This document shows positions 42,943 to 51,691 of a stretch of DNA of 64,000 nt, piece by piece; the first letter of the stretch is position 1, and each line of letters opens with the position of its first letter. A model generated the notes under the pieces. That model searched no databases, was not told where the DNA came from, and was given only the letters and a program-made list of their open reading frames with translations. Origin of the DNA: GCA-2683825 sp965662355 (lineage in GTDB: Bacteria; Planctomycetota; UBA1135; GCA-002686595); NCBI GenBank assembly GCA_965662355.1, contig CBFIHP010000015.1, positions 87,871 through 151,870 on the forward strand, read 5' to 3'. Both the position numbers and the translations under genes were made by a program.

Positions 42943-43687
42943 GGCGGTTTCTCGAGAAGAGTCGCAGGAGCCACTTAAGGGGATCATAGAAACGGTCGAC
43001 CACGCGCTCTTTCAGCGGAATGATCGCGTTGTCCGTGATGGTGATGTGCTCCGGACAGACAACGGTACAGCACTTGGTAATGTTGCAATAGCCGATACCG
43101 TGAGCCTTTTTAAGCTCGGGCAGGCGATCCTCGACGTCGAGCGGGTGCATCTCGAGGGAAGCCACATGGACCATGAAGCGCGGGCCGATGAACTCGTCGT
43201 GCTTGTGGTGTTCGCGCAGCACGTGACAGACGTCCTGGCACAGGAAGCACTCGATGCACTTGCGGAACTCCTGAACACGGTCGATGTCCTCCTGGGCCAT
43301 GAGCCAGGTGCCGTCGGCGGTGTCGGGCGGGCGCGGCTTGAAGGGCTTGATTCTCTTCTTGACCGCGTAGTTCCAGCTGACGTCGGTCACCAGATCGCGC
43401 AACAGCGGGAAGGCCTTTAACGGCTCGACGCTGATCGGCTGGTCGAGGGGCAGATCCACCAGGCGCGTCATGCACGCCAGCCGCGGCATGCCGTTCACCT
43501 CGGTCGAGCAGGATCCGCACTTGCCGGCCTTGCAGTTCCAGCGCAGGGCGAGGTCGAGGGCGGACTCGGCCTGGATCTGACGCAAGGCGTCGAGGACGAC
43601 CATGCCCTCGGAGATCTCCGTCTCGTAGTTCTCGAAGCTTCCGCCATTGGCGTCGCCGCGCCAGATCCTGAAGGCAGCCCGCGCCAT
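42929..43687 (-). CDS. sdhB: Succinate dehydrogenase/fumarate reductase iron-sulfur subunit
   Basis: The product has 252 residues. A [2Fe-2S] ferredoxin domain uses Cys52, Cys57, Cys60 and Cys72 (NCKAGKCGSC), the [4Fe-4S] site is CIECFLCQDVC (144-154), and the second cluster region CNITKCCTVVCPEH uses Cys201, 206 or 207, and 211. It passes electrons from the flavoprotein to quinone at the membrane. Its ATG overlaps the stop of the upstream sdhA remnant (TAATG) and its end overlaps the TPR gene. The membrane anchor subunit is not in the window. Length and ligands are normal, so this subunit looks intact although its partner is not. Confidence 0.93.
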   Translation of the reverse strand: MARAAFRIWRGDANGGSFENYETEISEGMVVLDALRQIQAESALDLALRWNCKAGKCGSCSTEVNGMPRLACMTRLVDLPLDQPISVEPLKAFPLLRDLVTDVSWNYAVKKRIKPFKPRPPDTADGTWLMAQEDIDRVQEFRKCIECFLCQDVCHVLREHHKHDEFIGPRFMVHVASLEMHPLDVEDRLPELKKAHGIGYCNITKCCTVVCPEHITITDNAIIPLKERVVDRFYDPLKWLLRLFSRNRHVRA

Positions 43688-44238
43688 TATTTCATCTCCT
43701 CGATGATGGCCCCGAGCTCCGAGGGCATCTGCGGCAGCGGCTCGGCGTGCACGCTCATCCCGCCCGACGCTTCTTTGCGAATGACGAAATTCGTTTTGGC
43801 GAAGGACTCCTCCTTGTCGGGGTAGTCCGTGCGGAAATGCGCTCCGCGACTTTCCTTGCGCTGAAGCGCCGCGCGTGCGACGGCTTCGGCGACGGTCAGC
43901 AGGCCGTGGAGGTCGAGGGCGGTGTGCCAACCGGGGTTGTACTCCCGGTTTCCGGGTACGGCCGTACCGGCGGCTCTCTCGCGCAGGCCCTGGATATCCA
44001 CAAGCACCTGCATCATCTCCGACTCGGTACGCACGATACCCACCAGGTTCTGCATCCGCTCGCGTAGCTCGTGCTGGATCCGGTAGGGATTATCCTCGCC
44101 GTCTGGGCCCGGGTCGCGATCGAACGGCGCGAGCGCCTGCCGCGCAGCGCTCTCGATCTGGTCCTCGTCGATGCTGCCGTTACCGTGTTCCTTGGCGAAG
44201 GCTGGGGAAGCAGATGCACGGAGTGAGCTGATGGGCAA
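43687..44238 (-). pseudogene. sdhA: 5'-truncated succinate dehydrogenase/fumarate reductase flavoprotein subunit
   Basis: Only about 170 residues of a normally ~600-residue protein remain. They are the helical C-terminal domain: NPYRIQHELRERMQNLVGIV, WHTALDLHGLLTVAEAVARA, ALQRKESRGAHFRTDYPDKE. The whole FAD-binding and active-site part is missing; similarity begins near AFAKEHGNGSIDEDQ (about 44200), and beyond it a plus-strand gene starts at 44231. The frame stays open to a TTG at 44238, so no frameshift explains the loss. Either a rearrangement removed the 5' part or the junction is an assembly artefact. The coupling with sdhB is kept. Confidence 0.8.
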
Positions 44239-44749
44239 GGGCCGTGGGATTCGCTGCTACGACTATGTGAACCATCCCTACGATCGGGTTCGCGATGCTC
44301 TGAGCAAAGACACACTCGAGGTGTTCCAACATGCCACCAAGGCCGCCGCCTCCCGGGCGCGCTCGGTCGCCTCGGAGCTGCGCGTCAATGTCGGCGGGAT
44401 CGAAGTTGGAACCGACATCGCGATCACGGTCAACAAGATCGAGGAACGCGGCAGCGAGGGTGTGTCGGATTCCACCACCCACCTGTATTTCGAATGGGAG
44501 GCCGCGAAATCGCCGCGGCTCTTCCCGTTCATGCAAGCCGAGCTCACGATCTACTCACTGACCGCTTCGGAAACGCAACTGGACTTCGCTGGAAACTACC
44601 AGCCGCCACTGGGCGCAGTGGGCAGCGCGATCAATGCGCTCGTAGGCTATCGTATTGCCGAGGTCTCGGTTCACCGCTTCGTCGCTGACGTGGCACAGCA
44701 TCTGAGAACGATCCTGGCACAGGCGCGGGGCAGCGAGACCGACCGCTAG
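44231..44749 (+). CDS. Protein of unknown function, possibly SRPBCC-like
   Basis: The product has 172 residues from ATG 44231. The start of the chain (MGKGRGIRCYDYVNHPYDRV, then DALSKDTLEVF) and later strands (VGTDIAITVNKIEER, STTHLYFEWEA, LFPFMQAELTIYSLTASETQ, LDFAGNYQPPLGAVGSAINAL) followed by a long C-terminal helix fit a START/SRPBCC ligand-binding fold. It begins exactly at the breakpoint of the truncated sdhA, so its own upstream region may have been brought here by the same event. Confidence 0.7.
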   Translation: MGKGRGIRCYDYVNHPYDRVRDALSKDTLEVFQHATKAAASRARSVASELRVNVGGIEVGTDIAITVNKIEERGSEGVSDSTTHLYFEWEAAKSPRLFPFMQAELTIYSLTASETQLDFAGNYQPPLGAVGSAINALVGYRIAEVSVHRFVADVAQHLRTILAQARGSETDR

Positions 44750-44932
44750 CAGCCCAAGAGGCGTTGCTGCGTGGTCCAGAAGGGAGCCAGAACTCCCCCG
44801 GCTTTCACGTCCTGATCGCCTTCGATACCTGAGCCTGGCTATGCAAATCACAAGGGGAGAGGCGAAGCTGTGTCGTCTTGCAGCCTAGCCACAACCCTGG
44901 TCCGTCTTCAGCGAAGGACGCAACCCGTCGCG

Positions 44933-45008
44933 TGGTGGGCCATACTGGACTCGAACCAGTAACTTCCACGCTGTGAACATGGCACTCTACCAATTGAGTT
45001 AATGGCCC
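44933..45008 (-). tRNA. tRNA-Val (anticodon CAC)
   Basis: On the minus strand GGGCCAT pairs with ATGGCCC, the D arm is ACTC/GAGT, the anticodon arm CCATG/CGTGG closes loop TTCACAG (anticodon CAC), and the T arm is ACTGG/CCAGT around TTCGAGT. The 73 bases are followed by an encoded CCA (44933-44935). The gene is on the same strand as and downstream of the ECF sigma gene. Confidence 0.95.
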
Positions 45009-45090
45009 CGTGTCCGAAGCTGCCCCTCGCTCGGTGTCGTCCACGCGGCGGGGTCGGCCTCTTGCGCGCCGGAAGAGTAGTTCCCCGGTG

Positions 45091-45780
45091 CTACTTCGTC
45101 AATCGGCTCTTGGTCAGCTCGCGGAGGCGGCCTTCGGCGCGACGGAGGAGCATGCGGACGGCGTCTTCGGAGCGGTCGTCCATTTTTTGGCCGGCCTGGC
45201 GCAGGGTGAGGCCCTGGAAAAAGACCAGGGTGATGGCCGTGCGGTGGTCGGGGGAGAGGTCCGTGAGGGCGTCGCGGAGGATTCCGAATTCCTCTTCGCG
45301 TTGGACCTTGCGGGTCACGGAGAGGTCTTCGGAGGAGGGGTCGTAGGATTGCCCCTCGAAGGCGGCGGCGTTGTCCTCTGTGGAGCGCTCGCGGGAGACA
45401 TCGCGTTTGGAGGCGGAGTAGTACTCGGCCTTGTCGCGGATCTTGTTCTGGAGGATCTGGAGCAGCCAGCGCAGGAGCGAGCCCTCGCCGCGGTAGCGGT
45501 ACTGCTGGAAGTCCCGGGTGGCCTCGCGGAAGGTGGTCTGGGCCAGGTCGTCGGCGTCTTCCTTGGACTTCAGGCGCGGGCCGAGGCGGCGGCGAGCCAT
45601 GTCGACCATGGTTGCGTGATAGCGCGTGAAGAGGTCGTTGAGGGCCTCGAGCTCGCCGTGCTGGGCCTGGTCGACCAGGTCGGCAACCTCGTCGCCCTTG
45701 ATGGAGGCAGCCAGGCCGATCGACTCGGGCGGGCGTTGCGAGGTCAGCGGCTCTTCAGGCTTCTTGGTTTCGTCGGACAT
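45091..45780 (-). CDS. ECF-type RNA polymerase sigma factor
   Basis: The product has 229 residues from ATG 45780. Sigma region 2 is about 30-105 (LVDQAQHGELEALNDLFTRY, DADDLAQTTFREATRDF, GSLLRWLLQILQNKIRDKA) and region 4 about 165-225 (LTDLSPDHRTAITLVFFQGL, TLRQAGQKM, AVRMLLRRAEGRL). A 30-residue disordered head precedes region 2, and the linker carries acidic/Ser stretches, as in planctomycete ECF groups. No anti-sigma gene is adjacent. It lies 148 bp after ligA on the same strand and may be read with it. Confidence 0.9.
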   Translation of the reverse strand: MSDETKKPEEPLTSQRPPESIGLAASIKGDEVADLVDQAQHGELEALNDLFTRYHATMVDMARRRLGPRLKSKEDADDLAQTTFREATRDFQQYRYRGEGSLLRWLLQILQNKIRDKAEYYSASKRDVSRERSTEDNAAAFEGQSYDPSSEDLSVTRKVQREEEFGILRDALTDLSPDHRTAITLVFFQGLTLRQAGQKMDDRSEDAVRMLLRRAEGRLRELTKSRLTK

Positions 45781-45928
45781 CGGGAAGGGATTGGGCCGGA
45801 CATTCAACCGTATCGCGTTTTCGCCGGTCGCACCACCACTGCTGCCCGGGAGGTGTTGGGAAGCGGGAGTTTCCGCTTCCAGCTCCAAAGATGCAGAAAA
45901 CGTGCCCGAACGGCACGAAATTGGCCAC

Positions 45929-48067
45929 TTATGCGGAAAAACCGGCCATATCGAGGAATTCCTGCTCCTCGAGGATGGAGACACCCATGTCCTCGGCCTT
46001 TTTTCGCTTGGAGCCCGGTTTGGCACCCACGACTAGGAAATCGGTCTTGGGGCTGATCGAGGAGGCGACCTTGGCCCCCAGGTCCTCTGCCAGGCGCTTG
46101 GCCTCGGCCCGCGATAGCCTTTCCAGGGACCCCGTGAAAACGAGCGTACGGCCCGAGAGCTCGCCCTCGGCCTGGCTGGAGAGGTCGGGATATTGGATCT
46201 CGACGCCACCGTCGAAGAGCCGAGCGATCAGGGCCTGGGCGCGACCGTCGTTGAAGTAGGCGCAGATGGCCTTGGCCATCTCGGGGCCGATGCCCTCCAG
46301 GGTGGCGAGCTTTTGCTCGTCGGCCTGGGAGAGCTCGGCCAGGGTCGGGAAGTTGCGGGCGAGCAACTTGGCCGTGGCGCTGCCGACCTCGGGGATGGCC
46401 AGCGAAACGAGGAAGCGATCGAAGGGCACATGGCGCTGCTCGGAGAGCTCGCTCATCAGGTTGTTGACGCTCTTCTCACCCCAGCGATCCAGTTGTAGGA
46501 GCGCGTCCGCCTCGAGATGAAAGACGTCGGCCGGGGTGTGAATCATCCCCGCCTCGACCAGCTGGCGCACGAGCTTCTTGCCCAGGCGCTCGATCTCGAA
46601 GGCACCGCGCCCGCAGAGTAGCTCGGTGCGCCCGACGAGCTGGGGGCCGCAGTCGAGGCCGTTGGGACAGATCCAGTACTTGCCCACGGATTGGCTTGTC
46701 GTACCGCAAGCAGGGCAGGTCTCCGGCATCACGAAGGCTTCCTTGAAGCGCCACGTCACCCCGGCTCGAACCTCGGAGTGGGGCGATTCGCCGGGGGCGA
46801 AGAGCTCTTTGGGAACACTGTCGTTCCAGTCCACGGGCTGCTTGCCGGAGGCCTTCCTCGCCACCCCCATCACTTGAGGGATGACATCGCCCGCGCGTTC
46901 GAGGAAGACCCGATCCCCCACCGCGATGCCGAGCTCGGCCACGTGGTCGGCGTTGTGCAGTGTGGTGTGTCGTACGGTCACGCCGCCAACGTCGACGGGA
47001 TCGACATGGGCGCGCGGCGTCAGGCGTCCGTTCGTCCCCACCATGACCTCGATCGCGCGCAGGGTGCTGGTGGCTGCAACCGGGGCGAACTTGTGGGCAT
47101 ACTGCCAGCGCATGGCGCGCGCGGTTCGCCCCAGCCGATCGCGAAGATCGATCCGATCGAGCTTGCACACGACCCCATCCATGTCGAAGGGGATTTCGAA
47201 GCGCCGCCCTTCGAGTCGGTCGTGATAATCGATGCAGGCATCCAACCCACGCACGAGCTCGCCCAGACCCGCGTCCGAGAGCCCCCATTCACGCAGGGCG
47301 ACCAGCATCTCCGAGTGCGTGGGGAACGAGTCCGCTCCTTCGAGCCGAGCGACGGAGAAGGCGTGAAACTCGAGGGGATACTTGGCGACCTCGGCGGGAT
47401 CGTTGCGCCGCAATCCGCCCGAGGTGGCGTTGCGCGGATTCGCCAGGGTCGGTTTGCCTTCCGTCACGCGTACCTCGTTGTAGCGCTGGAAGCGCTCGCG
47501 CTGCATCAGCACCTCGCCGCGTACCTCGAGCAGCTCGGGGAACGCGCGTATGGCGTCGCTGAGCACGAGCGGAATGTTGCGCACGGTCTTCAGGTTGGCG
47601 GTGATGTCCTCGCCCACGGACCCGTCGCCCCGCGTGACGCCTCGCACGAAGACGCCCTTTTCGTACGTCAACGAGGCGCTGACACCATCGAACTTCGGTT
47701 CGACGGCCCATTCGAAGTCATCGGTTTCCTCGACCTTGAGAAAGCGTCTCAGCTTGCCCTCGAAGTCGCGAACCTCCTCGTCGCCGAAGAGACTCTCGAT
47801 CGAGAGCATGGGCACCTCGTGGCGCAGCTTGTCGAAGCCTTGGCCCTCTGCCAGCGGCGCTCCGACCCTCTGGGTCGGGCTGTCCGCGGTCAGGAGCTCG
47901 GGGTGCTGCTCCTCGATCTGCTTCAGCTCGCGGAAGAGCGCGTCGTACTCCGCATCCGTAATTTCGGGTGAGGAATCGACGTAGTACAGCCGGTCGTGCC
48001 GTGCCAGGTCGTCGCGCAGCCGAGCGGCGCGTTTCTGGATCTTCTGGGGGGCGCTCATGGGCCGCAT
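45929..48067 (-). CDS. ligA: NAD-dependent DNA ligase
   Basis: The product has 712 residues (or 709 from the Met at 48058). It seals nicks during replication and repair using NAD+. The Ia domain (YYVDSSPEITDAEYDALF) is followed by the adenylation motif EPKFDGVSASL with Lys125, RGDGSVGEDITANLKTVRNI, the OB fold, a zinc finger (CPACGTTS to CPNGLDC), helix-hairpin-helix repeats and a C-terminal BRCT domain (LSGRTLVFTGSLERLSRAEA). The length is normal for the family. The gene follows a DUF669-like gene by 45 bp on the same strand. Confidence 0.96.
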   Translation of the reverse strand: MRPMSAPQKIQKRAARLRDDLARHDRLYYVDSSPEITDAEYDALFRELKQIEEQHPELLTADSPTQRVGAPLAEGQGFDKLRHEVPMLSIESLFGDEEVRDFEGKLRRFLKVEETDDFEWAVEPKFDGVSASLTYEKGVFVRGVTRGDGSVGEDITANLKTVRNIPLVLSDAIRAFPELLEVRGEVLMQRERFQRYNEVRVTEGKPTLANPRNATSGGLRRNDPAEVAKYPLEFHAFSVARLEGADSFPTHSEMLVALREWGLSDAGLGELVRGLDACIDYHDRLEGRRFEIPFDMDGVVCKLDRIDLRDRLGRTARAMRWQYAHKFAPVAATSTLRAIEVMVGTNGRLTPRAHVDPVDVGGVTVRHTTLHNADHVAELGIAVGDRVFLERAGDVIPQVMGVARKASGKQPVDWNDSVPKELFAPGESPHSEVRAGVTWRFKEAFVMPETCPACGTTSQSVGKYWICPNGLDCGPQLVGRTELLCGRGAFEIERLGKKLVRQLVEAGMIHTPADVFHLEADALLQLDRWGEKSVNNLMSELSEQRHVPFDRFLVSLAIPEVGSATAKLLARNFPTLAELSQADEQKLATLEGIGPEMAKAICAYFNDGRAQALIARLFDGGVEIQYPDLSSQAEGELSGRTLVFTGSLERLSRAEAKRLAEDLGAKVASSISPKTDFLVVGAKPGSKRKKAEDMGVSILEEQEFLDMAGFSA

Positions 48068-48112
48068 AAGGTAGCAAGCCCAGGAGCCCTAGCAGGCCCT
48101 CGATCATTCAGG

Positions 48113-48499
48113 CTAGGCGGATTCGTACCCCCGGTACGGGACCCGTAGGCGATGCACTTCTCGGCCGTCCTCCTCCTTCACTTCCTCCAGGAAACTCGCC
48201 CGCACGCGCTTGCCGCACAGATCCTTGGGCTGGATGTCGACGATGCCGACCGTGTCGACTCCGAGGAACCGCAGGACATCTCGCACGCGGGGCAGACCGC
48301 GGTCGTTCCAGTGCAGGAAGTCCCAACCGGCAATGCGCCCAGCAAATTCCCCGTCCGCAACGTCCAGGCGCATCACCCAGCGCGGGGTACCGTCGCGCGC
48401 GTGGCTGGATTTCACCTCGGCGATCTGGCAGACGTATTGGCCAGGGGGAACGTTCACGAAGGACTCGACGTCCTCGATCTCTGTGAAGTCGATTCGCAT
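48113..48499 (-). CDS. DUF669-like protein
   Basis: The product has 128 residues. Its opening RIDFTEIEDVESFVNVPPGQ, then YVCQIAEVKS, WVMRLDVADGEFAGRIAGWD and FLGVDTVGIVDIQPKDLCGK, matches DUF669, a family found mostly in phages next to recombination or single-strand-binding genes. The beta-rich chain would suit an OB-like fold. It sits between a metallophosphoesterase and ligA, all on the minus strand with short gaps (84 and 45 bp), suggesting co-transcription with DNA repair functions. A direct nucleic-acid role is inferred only. Confidence 0.7.
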   Translation of the reverse strand: MRIDFTEIEDVESFVNVPPGQYVCQIAEVKSSHARDGTPRWVMRLDVADGEFAGRIAGWDFLHWNDRGLPRVRDVLRFLGVDTVGIVDIQPKDLCGKRVRASFLEEVKEEDGREVHRLRVPYRGYESA

Positions 48500-48583
48500 G
48501 GAAAACGAGTCAAAATGGGTTTCTCGGGTGCCCTGGAGACCGACGGGCGAGCATCCCGGTTGCAGGTCGAGACTCGTTTTCCT

Positions 48584-49525
48584 CTAGAAACCGACCCAGT
48601 GCTTCTCGCGCTTGCCACCCTTCAGCCAGCAGACCTCGATCTGGACGCCGTCGCTGAAGACCACGACCGAGTGATAGACGCCAACCTTCGGGTGCTCGCC
48701 CATGCCACCGGCGATCAGGTGCACGTTGTCGGCGCGCTTCTCGAAGAACTGCACGGCCGCGGAGCCGGCTCCGAGATCGCCCGCGAAGACGAAGCTCTGC
48801 GTGTTTGCCTCCTTTAGCAAGGGAAGCACGACGTCGTCGAAGTTGCCCTTCTGCGCATAGCCGACCAGGCCGTTGACGGAGCTGGCCTCGGCCTCGCCGC
48901 GGGCGACCTTGTCCTCGTCGATCCAGACCAGGTGGTGCAGGAACAGAAAGAGCGCCCGTGGCTTGCGGGCGAGCATGGCCTTCAGGTCCTCGAGGTCCTT
49001 CGCGGCGACGTTGCCCCCACCGCTCGCGGTGTCCCCCACGATGTAGGCGTCCGGCCCGTATCGGAAGGCAAGGCGGCGCTTCTGGTAGCGCAGAGAGATC
49101 ACGTCGGGCGAACCGGGCTTCCTCAAGCTGTCGTGATTGCCCGGAGCCAGAAAGACGGGCAGGCCCAGCTCGGCCAGATCTTGGTCGAGATCCGCGAAAC
49201 GATCGGGGTGTGGATTGACGACCGCGTCGCCGCAGAGAACGACAAAGCGCGCCCCCTCGATCGCCCCCGGAACTTCCCAGGCCAGACGCAGCGGCTCGAA
49301 GAGCCCGCTGGCCGGCGCGTCGTGCGCGCCGTAGGTGTGGCCCCCCACCAGAAAGCGATAACCCGTTCCGTCGTAACGATCTAGGAAGGCCGCAGGGTCG
49401 CCACCCATGGCCGCCAGGCCGACGGGCTGCGGGGTTTCCTGGGCGGGCGTTTGCTCGCTCGGAGAGCTCCCGGGCTCTCCTTCCGGAGCGCATCCCGGGG
49501 AAGACGCGCCGAGGATCGCGAGCAT
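48584..49525 (-). CDS. Calcineurin-like metallophosphoesterase, probably exported
   Basis: The product has 313 residues from ATG 49525. The short opening LAILGASSPGCAPEG could be a lipoprotein signal with Cys12, and a slightly longer start upstream is possible because a GGAGG lies 18 bases before this ATG. Phosphoesterase motifs are present: VVLCGDAVVNPHPDRF, FLAPGNHDSLRK, LFLFLHHLVW and FVFAGDLGAGSA. The first block has GDA rather than GDx with a second metal Asp in the usual place, so metal binding may be altered. The substrate is unknown. Confidence 0.8.
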   Translation of the reverse strand: MLAILGASSPGCAPEGEPGSSPSEQTPAQETPQPVGLAAMGGDPAAFLDRYDGTGYRFLVGGHTYGAHDAPASGLFEPLRLAWEVPGAIEGARFVVLCGDAVVNPHPDRFADLDQDLAELGLPVFLAPGNHDSLRKPGSPDVISLRYQKRRLAFRYGPDAYIVGDTASGGGNVAAKDLEDLKAMLARKPRALFLFLHHLVWIDEDKVARGEAEASSVNGLVGYAQKGNFDDVVLPLLKEANTQSFVFAGDLGAGSAAVQFFEKRADNVHLIAGGMGEHPKVGVYHSVVVFSDGVQIEVCWLKGGKREKHWVGF

Positions 49526-49607
49526 CCAAATGGCAGGGAACGAAATCCTCCGACAACCCGGAGCTTGAATCGCAACCGAGGAACGCTGCAATCGGTCACA
49601 GGAGACC

Positions 49608-51689
49608 GTGCCAGAGATCTTGAGAGACACCATGCTCGATTCGGCCAGTGAGGGAGGGACGGAGGAGCACCGTGAGGCTCCCCTCGACGATCTGTGGGAA
49701 GGCACGGACGAGCTCGTCCCCTTCCGGGCCCCCCAGCCTATCCCCCCCGAGGCCACGGATCTCTCCGCTCCCTCCGAAGAGTCCCGGGAAATGCGCCGAG
49801 CCGCCGTCGGCGAGCTGATCTCGCGCGTGTGGGGCTTCCATCGCCTGCGCCCGCTGCAGGAAGAGGCCATCGACGCCAGCCTGTGTGGGCGTGACCTGGT
49901 TCTGGTGCTGCCGACCGGCGCGGGCAAGAGCCTCTGCTATCAAGCACCGGCGCTCCTGCGGGAAGGCTTGACGGTCGTCATCAGCCCCCTGATCTCCTTG
50001 ATGAAGGACCAGGTGGACGGGCTCCTCGCCAACGGCGTGCCGGCGGGCATGTTGACCAGCATCCAGACCCCAAGAGAACGCCGCGAGGTCTATGAAGAGC
50101 TGGACTTCCGACGTTTGAAGCTGCTCTTCGTCGCGCCCGAGCGGCTGATGATGGAGGGGTTTCTGGAACAACTCGTGGGCCACGGGCTGCAGGCGGTCGC
50201 CATCGACGAGGCCCACTGCATCAGTCAATGGGGCCACGACTTCCGACCGGAATACCGCCAGCTCGGCGAGCTTAAACGGCGCTTCCCCTCACTCCTCGTC
50301 AACGCCTTCACGGCCACGGCCACCGAGAGAGTGCGCCGCGACATCCAGGCGCAGCTCGAGCTGGACGATCCCCAGGTGATCGTCGGGCTCTGCGATCGAC
50401 CGAACCTGACCTATCGGGTCAAGCAACGCGCGACCCTCGTGACCCAGGTGATGGAGGTCGTCGAACGTCACAAGGATCGGGCCGGCATCGTCTACTGCAT
50501 CTCGCGCAAGGATGTCGAGAAACTGGCCGAGGAGCTGGCGAAACGGGGGGTGAAGTGCCTGGCCTACCACGCGGGCCTCCCGCCCCTGCGTCGCAAGAGG
50601 GTTCAAGAGCAGTTCCTGAACGAAGAGGTCGACGTCGTCGTCGCGACGGTGGCCTTTGGCATGGGCATCGACCGCACCGACGTGCGCTACGTCATCCACG
50701 GCGCGCTACCCAAGGGCATCGAACAATACGGACAGGAAACCGGGCGCGCCGGCCGCGATGGCCTGCCCTCGGAATGCGTCCTGTTTTATTCGGGGACGGA
50801 CTTCTTCACATGGAAGGGACTCCTCGAACGCGGACACGAAGAAGCTCGCATGGAGGGCAAACACGTCGACGACGACGCGCTGGAATCGACCATCAATCGC
50901 CTCAGCGCGATGATGAACTACACGAACCGCTTCGTGTGTCGCCATCGCCAGCTGGTGGAGTACTTCGGCCAGGTATACGAGTCCCCAGATTCGCCGGATT
51001 CAGCGCACAGCGAACCGGGCCAAGAAGACGGACGAGAAGTGCAGGGCTGCGGCGCCTGCGACGTTTGCCTGGGCGAACTGAAACTGGAACCCGACGCCCA
51101 GGTTCTGGCCCAGAAGATCCTGTCTTGCGTCGTGCATTGTGGCCAACGCTACGGTGCAAACCATGTGGCCACGGTGCTGTGCGGCGGTGCGACGGCGAAC
51201 ATCCGCCAGACGGGGCACGACTCGGTATCGACGTACGGTTTGCTGAAAGACAGCAGCATCCAGCAGGTACGTGGGTGGATCGACCAGTTGATTGGCTTCA
51301 AGCACCTGATGGTCGTGGGCGATCGTTATCCGACCCTGCAGCTGACCCAGAGCGGTGCGGGCGTACTACACGGCGACGAGGACGTCACCCTGTTCCTGGT
51401 TCCCAAACGCAGTGGCGGAAAGAAACGCACCCGAACCGCAGGACCGGCACCGGAGGTCGAGGATCTGGCAACCGACGAGCAGGAGCTGTTCGAAAACCTG
51501 CGCAAGTTGCGCCGCCAGATTGCGCAGGAACGCGCCGTACCGCCCTATCTGATCTTCAACGACCGTACGCTGGCCGCGATGGCCAAACGCAAACCGCGCA
51601 CGAAAGAAGAGCTGCTCGAGGTGCGTGGCGTCGGTGAGAAGAAGGCCGAGGATCTGGGCGAAGCCTTCCTCGCACTGATCGGAACGTAG
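49608..51689 (+). CDS. recQ: ATP-dependent DNA helicase RecQ
   Basis: The product has 693 residues from GTG 49608; ATG 49632 is an alternative. After a 65-residue acidic head come the helicase motifs: FHRLRPLQEEAI (motif 0), LPTGAGKSLCYQ (Walker A, 101-112), VISPLISLMKDQV, AIDEAHCISQWGHDFR (DEAH at 200-203), FTATAT, GIVYCISRKD and QETGRAGRDG. A zinc site is formed by FVCRHRQ, CGACDVC, and the C-terminus carries a winged helix and an HRDC domain (LFENLRKLRRQIAQERAVPP). It unwinds recombination intermediates with 3'-5' polarity. Divergent from the metallophosphoesterase. Confidence 0.95.
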   Translation: MPEILRDTMLDSASEGGTEEHREAPLDDLWEGTDELVPFRAPQPIPPEATDLSAPSEESREMRRAAVGELISRVWGFHRLRPLQEEAIDASLCGRDLVLVLPTGAGKSLCYQAPALLREGLTVVISPLISLMKDQVDGLLANGVPAGMLTSIQTPRERREVYEELDFRRLKLLFVAPERLMMEGFLEQLVGHGLQAVAIDEAHCISQWGHDFRPEYRQLGELKRRFPSLLVNAFTATATERVRRDIQAQLELDDPQVIVGLCDRPNLTYRVKQRATLVTQVMEVVERHKDRAGIVYCISRKDVEKLAEELAKRGVKCLAYHAGLPPLRRKRVQEQFLNEEVDVVVATVAFGMGIDRTDVRYVIHGALPKGIEQYGQETGRAGRDGLPSECVLFYSGTDFFTWKGLLERGHEEARMEGKHVDDDALESTINRLSAMMNYTNRFVCRHRQLVEYFGQVYESPDSPDSAHSEPGQEDGREVQGCGACDVCLGELKLEPDAQVLAQKILSCVVHCGQRYGANHVATVLCGGATANIRQTGHDSVSTYGLLKDSSIQQVRGWIDQLIGFKHLMVVGDRYPTLQLTQSGAGVLHGDEDVTLFLVPKRSGGKKRTRTAGPAPEVEDLATDEQELFENLRKLRRQIAQERAVPPYLIFNDRTLAAMAKRKPRTKEELLEVRGVGEKKAEDLGEAFLALIGT

Positions 51690-51691
51690 GC

